The notes below the pieces were generated by a model. It was not told the origin of the DNA. It did not search any database and was given only the letters and a program-made list of their open reading frames with translations. A program made the translations under genes and the position numbers. Source: Omphiscola glabra (Eukaryota > Mollusca > Gastropoda > Lymnaeidae). Taken from it: a stretch of 64,000 nt of DNA. Below, piece after piece: positions 45,101 to 57,100 of the stretch (positions are counted from its first letter, which is position 1; the number at the start of each line of letters is the position of its first letter). The stretch is from positions 27,258,348-27,322,347 of the forward strand of contig OZ024804.1 in NCBI GenBank assembly GCA_964017045.1. Direction: 5' to 3'.

Positions 45101-48100
45101 CATTGTACGCCAAAATCGTAAGAGTAAACAGGTCTGCCATTTGGTTTTCCTAAAAATATATTGATATATTAAAGATGAAACCTTGATCTACTGTGATTAT
45201 ATTCTTTCTGTGACTGCAGAACAACATTCAGTAGGAAAAAGATAAGTAACTGACTTAACCTTGCACCAAGCTTCTGTGCAAATATCTTTTCAGATATGTT
45301 GCGTACCGCAACTTCATGATAGACACTTACCGTCTGAATCCCACGGAGTATCTCACATCCACAGCTGTCAGGAGAAACTTGGCTGGAGATGTATGCTGCA
45401 TACTGCGGTAAAAATTTGTTTGCAGTTAACCTGTTGGTTTTTAATAATCTCAACAAAAACTTTTCAGCTGTGCTTTCCCCTAGAAAAGTTCATGCTGATT
45501 TGTTGTAAATTGTTGGAAAGTTGTGCATGTAAATGGTGGTGTTTTAAAAAATTTCTTTTGATATTAAACTTATTCACAGCTGTTCAGAGGTATTCAATAT
45601 TAATTTTTCTCTAAACTTGTTTCCAGAGTTCATGCCTTTTTAGAACAGTGGGGCCTTATTAACTATCAAGTAGATGCAGACAGTCACCCTACACCAATGG
45701 GTCCGCCATCAACTTCCCACTTTCACATCTTGGCAGATACACCATCAGGCATAGCTTCCATCAACCCTTCAAGAGTAAATCAGGTACTGATAGAGATTCC
45801 AGATAACTATCACTTATGAAAGCAAATGTTTCTACCAAAATGTGACCTGCTGTTAATTACTATCAGTTTTACATAACTTTTCCACATAAATTGTTAGCTG
45901 CATTAAATTTTTTTTTAGATGGCCCTTTCTAACTAGTAACAAAAATTACTTTACCTTCTGTACCACAAATGCTTTTTCCTTGTTAATTAAAGTGAAGATT
46001 CTTTTTTTTATAGCCATCTGCAGCACAGGAGATTTGTGATTTTACAGAAAGAAAGGATAAACAAGATGTAGAGGATAAAAAGGAACTTGGAAGTGTTGGC
46101 TTGAAGACTGATATTTTTACCAAAAAGGCTCTTAAGGTAGATGAATCAAGTTTGAACAAAAAAACCACTCACTTTTTTAGCATTCCTATCCTGTTTATGT
46201 TTAACCAGGTCAATCAGCAGTAAGCTGTGGAAAATCGCTTACACCCCACCAATAGAATATGACAGTCGTGAAGAGGTTGTGGAAAATGGGGAGAGGGTGG
46301 GGGAATTAGGGCTTCTGTAGGTTCTGAGAACATGAAAATGGAACAAACAAGAAAAATGTGTATAGCTACATAACAGTGATTAATTTTTGTTTTTTTTACT
46401 TAATTGAAATCATAGTAATTTATAATTCCTTTCATAAGTACATTGGTTGTGACAAGACAAGTCTTATCATGTTATAGGATAGAAACCCATCAATGCGTAG
46501 CAGAGAGTGGAATGACCAGGAGACACTTCTATTGCTGGAAGCTCTGGAGCTCTACAAGGATGACTGGAACAAAGTTTGTGAACATGTTGGCAGCAGGACA
46601 CAAGATGAATGCATCTTACACTTCCTTCGTCTCCCTATAGAGGACCCATTTTTGGAAGAGGATGGTGGCCAAATTGGTAAGGTTTATTCTTCTGTTAATT
46701 CCATCAAATTAAGGAAAGGCATATCTTATCTATCGTTATTAATAATGCATGGTCCATTCCATTTAGTCAGTAGCTGAAATGTTGATTTTAACATGTCACC
46801 ATAAATTCTGTTACTTTTTAACAAAAACTCTTGTCATTTAAATTTAATACTATGATTATTTTTATTTAGGCCCTCTTGTCTATCAACCAATACCATTCTC
46901 AAAAAGTGGAAACCCAATCATGTCAACTGTTGCTTTTCTTGCCTCTGTGGTTGATCCAAGGGTGGCTAGTGCAGCAGCAAAAGCAGCTTTGGGTGAGATA
47001 TTTGTTTTATTAATTATTATACTTGGGGAAAAAAAGGACAGTTAGCAATTTTACCAAACAAGATTTCCTTAACCCTCTTGAGATGGAGCATATTTGGAAC
47101 GTCTGTGCCTAGAAGATGGAGCCCTTTTCACAAGCCCTGCAGTGACTTTGCAAAAAAAATTATTAAAAAACTAATTACTTTAAAAATATAAACTTTATAT
47201 ATTCTTGTAAGAAATTGAATGAACTAACCTGTTATTAAACTGATATCTCAACATTTATGCAAATGAGATGTCCTAATTTGCATAATTAGTGCATACACTT
47301 TTGTATACACTTAAAATTAACATGTCTTACTTGGAGCATATGTTGAATTTTCTGATTGTGGAAGCCTAAATAAGTCTTAACAAACATGAATGAGATTCAT
47401 TGTGAAAAACAGCATAAAATATTCCTTTGGGTACACTTAGGTCATATATTTTTAAAGTATTTATAAGGAACACTAGGAAGAAAACAAAGTGCTGTGAAAT
47501 GACTGAATACAGTAAACTATTAATGGAGCCGCCATTAAAATGGGGAGATGAGTAAGAAATGTAAGAAGCAATCTGATTAACTAGTACAAAGACCAGCCAG
47601 CCAATCTTGAAGCTTGATGGATCAGCCATTCGTCTTTTTTGGCCCTTCAACTCTGGGCTGATAGATCTGCACAGTCTTCTCAAGAGGGTTAATTTGACTA
47701 AATATTGATACTACAGGGAAGGGGAGTACAATTATTTAAATTTAGGGGTTCATGGGTTTTACATTTACATTATTGAGATTCATTTAAGTTTTTTTTTTTT
47801 TTTTTTTTTTTTTGCATTACCCTGTGTGAGATAATTAAAATGATGATGGAATAAATAATACTAAATGTCTGTTTATTGTATTGCAGAGGAGTTTTCGAAA
47901 ATGAAGGATGAGGTTCCACCATCAATTGTTGATGCTCACACTAAGACAGTTATAATTGCTACTAAAGAGGGGAAGGTTATAGAACCCACCTATGGGCTTG
48001 AAAAAAGTGGCATTGCTGGCACAGGTAATGTTTAATTAATTGTTGCATATTTTGTCTTCTGGGTTATGCTAATTCTTTCTTTTTAGTATCATAAAATTAA

Positions 48101-51100
48101 TTAATTATTAAACAGCTTGTGACAGTGGGCGTGAAAATATTTAATTGAACTCTCTTTTAAAAATACCAGGCGTTAAGTCTATTTTGGGAATTGCTTTTCA
48201 GAGATTGTGTGCGATGAGTCGGGCGAAACTAAGAAAGATGACAAAGATAAGAAAGAAGATGGCAAAGTAAGAATTCTTTTTTTAATCAGTTAATTTTGTT
48301 GTGATTGTCCATATTGATGCAAATTGTTACTTATAAAAATTATTTTTATAAATTGCTTGTGATCTTATTTACTTTATGCAGATAAACATTTTGAGATTAC
48401 TTCCAAGTCAATGTTTTCAATGGCAATAGTTTTATTTAGTTCAGTTTGGTAGCCTGGATAAAAATGTAGATGTCCACTGAAAATTAAAAAGAACTTTAAT
48501 TTCAAAGAGAAAATATTTGTGGGGGAAAAAGTGATAGAAAGTATAAATAAATAAATTTTTGGGGGCAGTTTCAGGATGGTGAAGAAATGGAAACAGATCC
48601 TAGCAGAGAAAAAGATTTTGAGAAGATTTCTGGACTAAAAGAAACAAAGAAAGAAGATGGCAAAGAAAGGTGTAGGGAGGAGGATAGAAAAGTAAGTTCA
48701 TTATCTTTTACACAATCTTATAACAATAAAAACATAACAGAATACGGAAGTACAATGGGATTTGTCACCTGTCCAATAGGGGTCTATTATGATGAAAAGG
48801 TCTTATGTCTTTAGCTTTTTGTTGTTGTTGAGATCAAATCAAAAGGATAAAATTGTTTTTATCTTTTATTTTGCATGTGAACAATACAATTACTCTCATG
48901 GTCTTTTTATCTCCTTACTGTTATAATTAGGTAGTCCAAACTGAAGAAAAAATGCTTTTTGGGGTCATTTTTTCATAATTTAAAAAAAATAAAAAAAATA
49001 CTTCTGGCACTGTTACACCAATAAAATTTATATGTCAGTAAAGTTTAAGTCTTTATCTGTCAAAATATGTTACTTCTGTGTCTTTAACATGTGTCTGAAA
49101 GTGTTTTCTTTGTGTTTGAAAAGTATCAGTTTTGACAAATTTAACAGGGCTTTTGCGAGTGCCGATCTACCCCATGGTGTTTCAAACGCTCGCGGCTTCG
49201 CGCCTATTCAAGTTAGCAACATAATGCTACCACCACGTGAAAGAGCAGATCCTGGCCTTTTATTCTATGTATAGAAAGTATATATACCTCGGTTATTTTC
49301 TTTTTAAAATGCAGTTTGAAAACTTTAATTGAAGAAAAATAGTTGAAAATAATGGACCTATAGTACTTTCTTCACACCGATGGAAAGTTCATTTTAATAA
49401 CAAATTAGTGTTGTAAAATCAAATGCGTGGTGACGATAGGCGCGAAGCCGTGCCGTTTAGAAAAACCCACCCGTCATTCGCCTTTCACAAAATCTCTCAG
49501 AGCGCTTGTGGCTTCTGTCTACTGGTTTTGCGCAACGGATTAATCGAGCTAGCATCTTCAATCTACCCGTAAGTATTATAATATAAGTTTCATATACATA
49601 TTAACACACAAATTCATTGTTTTGGATTGAGTTTTATTCAATTAATGAAAGATATTAGGGTATTTTGTAACGAAACTGAGTACGTGGGTCTGCCCGTGTA
49701 CACTGCGTGTACAGGCTTATTCATTTGATGTGATTAGAGGTTGATGTATTTAATTTAGGACAGTCCATCGATTCATATTATGGTTCAACACCTTTCTGAA
49801 AGGATAATGTATAATTATTTGTAGTAATTTATAAAATTGGAAATAAGATAAGGCCGTAATAATAATTTTAAAATGAGCTTTCTACCCAAAAACGTGAATC
49901 GACAAATTCAAAATGGCTGCCCGAGAGCCTTGTGTACTTGGGTTATATTAGGTGGACGGACTCATATTAATATCGGGAGAAGAGGTATAAACATAATTTA
50001 AACATCGGTGAATAACAAAATAACTGTTTACAAATTATTGCGATTATTTTGATAGTTGTGTTTTAAATAATTTACTTAGCATAAGATCTAATAAATATCA
50101 AGGAATAATTGGTTATATTTTATTATATTGTTTTGAACTGTGCTTATTATTTTACCGGCTGACCACCATGACATGGACTCGCCCAATCCACTCCTTCTTG
50201 AGCCCTTATCCTATCACTCACAAATAATCAGTTAAAATTCACTTAAGTTTAAGTTATTTGGGTATATTTGAATAAATTATATGCCACAGGCTTATTTATA
50301 ATTATAATTACTGTAGTACTAGTAGTAGTAGTAGTGACAACAATTTCAATATAATTTCTTTCCTTTCAATGTTATATATTTAAGTAACAATGGATAACAA
50401 CACAGAAAGTGGTGACTTGGCTGCTGGCACCCACAGTACAGAACCTGCAGTGAACTGTCCATTGATTACCATGAGGAATCTAATATGTAAGTATAATTTC
50501 AATTAATTTTCAACAATTGAGGCTTATATGTTTCTACCATTAGATATGATAGAGAATTATGTAATTCTGGTCCACATAGAAGTAATAGAAGTACTTTTTT
50601 AAAATTAAATGTGTTCTTACTTAATAGTTGTTTAAAATTCCATTGCTTATTCAACAGCTGGGGAAATTTTTGATGGCCTAAGTGCTTCATTTTTGACTGA
50701 AGGGAAAGGGAGAAGACCAATGCCCCCTGTCGTCCCAAGAACTTACAGCCTACTGTTAATGCTGCACTCGATCAAACTACAGGGAAACAAGTCCAAGAAG
50801 AATGTTATCAAATGGTTCCAGAAGCTGTTTCCTGACAGTCATTACCAACCAGATATCTTTTTTTCATGGTGTAGGACATTGACTTTGCTTCTTATTATTC
50901 TATTTGTTATGAATAGACATATCTGACCTCATTTTTTTTTAAATTTTGAAACAGTTATGTGGTATGAAGCGTTTTTAAATCGCATTTTTAAAACCTTCAT
51001 TTTCTATAAAATTGTGTCGTGGGTAATTTTGTCCATATTTTAGTGCCTGTAGGTATTTCTTATTGCCATTAAGGCACAGTGCATGTGGTGCTGCTTTAAA

Positions 51101-54100
51101 TTACCTTTCATTTGATGTATGATATATTTATATATGTCTGTAAAATATTTTTTTACGAATTTTTGAAAATGTGTATTTTTACACTTTTTCTGTCTGAAAA
51201 TAAAAACGACTAAAAATCATTCTTGTTATTTTTTAATAACTTAATAAGAATTAACAGATCTGGCTGCTTGAAAAAAATTGGGCTTAAATATTGTAAACTT
51301 TGGAGCACATACACCAATTCCTGGACTTCTCTGTTGATTATTTGAGAAACTATAGGTCCTTAAACATAGCACTTTTTCACAAGGTGAAAAAATCCATTTT
51401 TGGTCGATTTTCTGCAAATTTGAAAATCATATAACTTTTTTGTTTATTAAGATATCTACATGAAATAAATGGCCTATATCTTAGAATAAAAAGTTCTGTC
51501 GGGTGAAACTCACCACATATGTCTGCTATGTAATTAAAATTTTAGTTTGGACTACCTATTATAATTAACAAGAAGTCACAGATATTATTTTTTAATCAGT
51601 GTTTTTACATCTTGTGATAATAGGTAGGTTTGGGGAGGGGGTTTGGGATGGGCAGTGCTTTGGCATGGTGAACCGCCATTCTTTATTATTAATTTTGGTA
51701 AAACTCAATGTATGGACAAGACATATTTGTTTATATTGTTTTTGTGCTTTAGTTACTTTTGGACACTGTTACTGTTATAATAAGAATTTAAGCAAGTTGT
51801 GCAAATTTAAACTTAAATGATTAATTATTTTATTTTTGTTATTTTAAATAATTTTTGTTTTGGAAATTAAGATAAAAGATCAAGAAACATCTGGAAAAGA
51901 GAATGAATCAGCAGAGGGAGAAAAGAGTGAGGGTGACAAAGAAGGTGAAAATACAAATGAGAAGGACAAAGAAAAAGATGGCAGACCTCTGGCTATCCCA
52001 GAGAAACTCAGCGATGGCCCTGAAGACAATGCTTCTATTGTATCTACAGCTGCCGCAGCTGCCCTGGCATCGGCTGCTGTTAAAGCAAAGGTTCTTTCAA
52101 TTTTTATTTATCATTTCAATGTGAACAACTAATTCATCTTAGTAGTTTGATTAAATATAATCATACATCATTGAAGTCATTATGAAATTTGAGCTTAAAA
52201 AAATTAAATGGGGTGCGCAAAAAATGTCTACTATTCAGTTTTGCTAAACTAGTGTCATGAGTTTCTCCCTTATGTTTTGATTGTAATAAAGGTTTATGTT
52301 ATGAAATACATAATTTTACCCGCAGCACTTGGCAGCAGTAGAAGAGCGTAAAATCAAGGGACTTGTAGCACTACTTGTGGAGACTCAGATGAAAAAACTG
52401 GAGATCAAGCTCAGACATTTTGAGGAGTTGGAGACCATCATGGACAAGGAGAGGGAATCTGTGAGTCTCCATGAAGATTGTTGGAACAATATCTCACAAG
52501 ATAAATTGTCAGGGCGAGGACTGAAAGATAGAAAAATTAGTTTGTTCCCCAATCTCTACAAATTTACCAGCGTGCTCCCCCTGAAGTCACAAATCTTAAT
52601 GAGAACTAATAAGTTCCTGATATGGCTAAAAGAATTTACTGAATGGCTGTTTTTTTTTTACTAGTGAAATAATTTAATATAAATGTCTTGTTTTCAAATT
52701 GTTTTATTTATGTGTTGAAAATGTACAATACAATCAAAAAACATTTCAATTTGTTTGGATCATTAAAAGAATCCTATCTTATCCTTAGCTTATGTATTTG
52801 ATGAAAACATCAGTTCGATGTATGGGGAATAGGCTAATCAAACACCTCCACGGGTGCTGCAGTAAGCTTGTCTCCCATATTGAGATTGGTTTGATAGCAG
52901 CAAATGGGCAATTTATTTGTTTATGGCAGGAAACATGACTTTAGCTATTTACTACTTCAAAGTAGGTTAGGCAGAGTGTGTAAAATAATTATTAATGACT
53001 GCTAGGGTCATTAACAGACAAGTTAATTCAATATTGCCAGAGATATTTTATAATATTCCACCCTTTTTAATGGCCTCTTGGGGCTCTTTGCCATCTCCTA
53101 TCTGTTGTATTTATTACTACAGCCTACATATTAATCTGAATCCTGTCTTGTCAAAAACAGTTTCCGGCTAAATATACATTTGTCTTGGGCAAATTTTTAA
53201 GTGTAAACAAATTGTTCACTTCAATAACAGTTAGAATATCAGCGCCAACAGCTGCTCCAAGAGAGACAACAATTCCACATGGAGCAAATCCGGGCCGCCG
53301 AATACAGGGCCAGGCAGTTTGCCAACCAGCAATTGGCTGAAAATAAACCAGTTGCCACCCAACAGCATCCCGACGGGTCTCTGACAAATAATGGCAACGC
53401 TGCTTCAGCCCAGAACCCTGCTCTAGCAGCAGCAGTCAACCAGAACACAAGCTACGCCATGCATGGATCACCCATGCCACCACAAGGTCCACAGGTACTG
53501 CAATTGTTTGTTTTATGTTGCAATATGTATCTCTCAAAAGCCATCAGTTTTGTGCTGCTGCAATATGTTCAAGAAATCATGCAAAATTTTCTTGGTTATT
53601 AAATTAATTCAGTGCTTTAGATTTAAATTTAAGGAACAATAATTTAATCAAAATTCTCAATAACATTAAATTAATTTATAAATGCAGAAAATTTCTAATA
53701 TCAGATATTTAAAAAAACAACTTTTTTGAAATAAAATTGGGCATTACTCATTAAAATTAAAGGATATAATTAAATTGAATCAGGTAAATTAAGTAGATTT
53801 ATAAATTATAAAAAGTTGTTCCTTTACACACTGTGGACCATTGGACTTAAATAAGATATCTATTTCATTTTGAGACCCTAAATTTTTTTTCTTATTTTTA
53901 AAGTGAGTTTTTATTTTACCTTTAATCTTCATTAATCTTGAGATTGTAACAGTAATTATTATTATTCATTGATGAGGCAGACATTAGAATGTCCACATAA
54001 TCATAATAGCTGTGTGTCAGAGTAAATTAGGTGTGTTTCAAAAATATCAGCAGGTGTACTTATGTGTGCAGATGCTTTGCCTGCTTTCAAATTGATGGTG

Positions 54101-57100
54101 TCTGCCTTCTTTAATGCCGTTATATGTTTATTTTTAATGTGTAACATTCAAATCTTTATGATTTGATGAAAGCAACAATTTTCCCTGATGGCATTAACTC
54201 TTTGTCTCATCTCATGATTCATGTGAAAAATGTGTATCAATGTTTGCTTTCAAAGTGATTAATGCTGAATTGATTAATGCTGCACTCAAAACATGAAGCT
54301 TAGTGGGCATCAATCAAAACATAGGAATATCATTTTTATAACATAGAAAATGATAAACTTAACTAAAACTTCTGATCTTTATTGTATTATCTAATCATTT
54401 TCTTTTAAGGGAAAAATTCAGTAAATCCTGCCTTTAACAAAAATATAGGGAGGTCTGGGTTCAGGGCCTTTAACAGAAATATAGGGAGGTCTGGGTTCAG
54501 GGCCTTTAAATAGGGAGGTCTGGGTTCAGGGCCTTTAACAGAAATATAGGCAGGTCTGGGTTCAGATTGAAGCAGTAAAGAAATATGCAAAGGGTAGAAG
54601 AAATCCAGAAGGACAAAAAGGCTACTGCAAAGACACACAGAGACAAACATTCTTATCTTGTTTTATAGAAATGTAGTGGACAGAAAATGGTAGACATATT
54701 CAATTGCAGAAGAGCTCCATAAAATCAAAGAATTTGCATATGAGATTTACAAGAAACGTAAGATGAGAAATAAGTATATTAATTTCAATAAAATAAGCTA
54801 AGAGGGAAACTGAAAATTATTATAAAACAGTGGAGATGTTGGAATTGAGGCAAATATGGAAAGAACAAAAAAGGCAAATGGGTTCTTGCTTTACCAACAG
54901 ATATTGGGAACACAAAAAGAGAGAGAGAAAGAGATTTTGTAAGTCTGTGTTTGTTAGATTGCACTCCAGGATTATGGGACAATAGAGTGTTCATGGGCTT
55001 AAATCTTTAGAAACTGAAGTCTATAGTGTTCATGGGCCTAAATCTTTAGAAACTGAAGTCTATAGTGTTCATGGAAACTGAAGTTTAAACATGAAGCATG
55101 CCACAGCCTTAACTCTTTGCAGTCTGACGTTTTTTTTCAATTTTGTTAAAAATCTTAAAAGGTGATTTATTAAAATAACTATCTTATCTGAAATAGCTCT
55201 GATCTGATCAATTATATATATTAACTTCTTCATCTTTGACTCTGCTATCATTAGATATTTTTTGTATATTTTATTTTCTTTGTTATAAAAATAATTAAAA
55301 TAATATTGGAGAATTATTTTTTTTCATTTTCAGCAAAATTTTTACAAAATTTTCACACAGTATGAAGGAAAAAAAACTCCTTGATATAAATGATTTAAAA
55401 TTTATTTAAATAAAATACTGCATCATCTAATACAATTCATAGTCAAACATGACAAACATTCTATGAAAAATAAAAAAGTTGTCAATATTTTAGTAAAACA
55501 TATATTTTGCCATTTTTTAATAAAAAATGCACCATAATTTTGTTTTTATTAAAATTATGTTTTGTATGTAATATATTTTAAAAAATGGGCCTCATAACTT
55601 ATAGATTTGTATATTAAATATATTTCTTGATAATTCTGGAGTAAGAGATAACTAAGTAAAATTTGAAGATTATATAAATAAATCAAAACAATAGTCTATG
55701 TTGTTTTTTTTTTAATGTTAACGTACCGGTATTCCCTGAGCTTAAAGCTAATAAAAATTAAAATGATTCAGTACAATACTGCTAATGTTGATATTAATGC
55801 CCAATATGATCCATTCCTCACTAATCTGATCTATCTTTTCCCATTCCCATATACCGGTATTTTTATATAGCTTTGTTATAATCCTGTCATAACACTAGCC
55901 GACAAACTACAGTATTCATAAATTATATGTATGGATTCTGAACAAATATTATTTCTTAAAACTAGTATGCATTTTTATTATAATAATTATAATAGATAAG
56001 TAAGAGCTTGTACTGGACTTGATTTCCATAAGAATAGGTAACATTTTTCATCACAGAACATTCACTCAATAAAGAACCTGTGAAATAAAAATTTGATTGA
56101 TTCATAAATAAAATTAACACTAATGGTGGTAAGGGAAAAATATCATTAATTCTAGTCCAAATGCCTAAATTTGTATAAAAGTAAACCATTGTACATATAA
56201 CATACATAATAACATATGTTATAACAATATTGTGAGTTTATTCTTTATGCATTTTGCTACCAATTGATTAGATAAAAACTTACCACCCAGTTATTTTTAG
56301 GGTAAATTCTTCAAAGATATTCATCCATTAACTCTATAGCACAGTAAAAGGATGGAGTCCAGGCTTAATATTTATTATGAATAAGGAATAAGGGCTTCTT
56401 GATCCAATAACTGCATTTTTGTCACTCTCTCCTCCTTCCAATTAGAGTCAATGAGCTTTTAATAAAAAAAATAAAAATTTTGTTTGTCATTCTGTCTTCA
56501 GTCTCTACTAATACTAGTGACTAGGGGTAATGATAATTAAATTTAAACACATTTCTACTATGCAATATAAGAATATTTAGAAGATGATTCATAGTATTTA
56601 CATATTTAAATGAAATATATGTAGGTAATAACTCAGAAGTCCTTAACTTTACTTGTATTTTAATTACGCAAGTTCCCAAAGGCCGGAGTTTAGCCACGAT
56701 ATTTATTTATTATAAAATTATTGAAACTCAATAAAATTCAAACAGAATATATCAATATAAGTATAAATGGATAGAATATACTTCAGCCAATTAAAATTTT
56801 TATTATTTAATTTTTAAAAATTTTTATGTTTTATTATTAATTTTCAAGTCAGGAAATGATAATTAAAATTAAGCTTACTTGTTTACGATAGCATTAGTCG
56901 GTACTTTTATATGCAAATTAGGATAAATTCCATGATTAGAGTCTCCGTTTGGATACATTTCTTTAGAGAAACAAATAACTCCTTAATAAATCGTGAAATT
57001 AAAATCATTTGACCATATTAATACCAGTATTTAATTTTTTTTTGACAGTAACATTATTTTTTTTGTGGAAATCTACGAAGCTTTCAAGGGATACTCCGCG

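Larger units (their letters stand above)
48929..51558. mobile_element. Unassigned 2.63-kb DNA transposon-like element in SMARCC intron 20
   Basis: Ends AGGTAGTCCAAACT (48929-48942) and AGTTTGGACTACCT(A) (51544-51558) form terminal inverted repeats. The 8-bp duplication TTATAATT lies at 48921-48928 and 51559-51566; a 15-bp repeat with a 7-bp TTATAAT duplication fits equally well. The interior has a CpG-rich promoter-like segment (49145-49570) with a 15-bp inverted repeat (49193-49207 and 49436-49450), a splice donor at 49571, and two coding-like exons. No recognisable transposase, so probably non-autonomous. Confidence 0.8.

Noticed and set aside
49032..49274. 80-codon + strand frame in the DNA element
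   Set aside because: It spans the CpG-rich promoter-like segment, lacks coding signals, and lies upstream of the element's better-supported exons.
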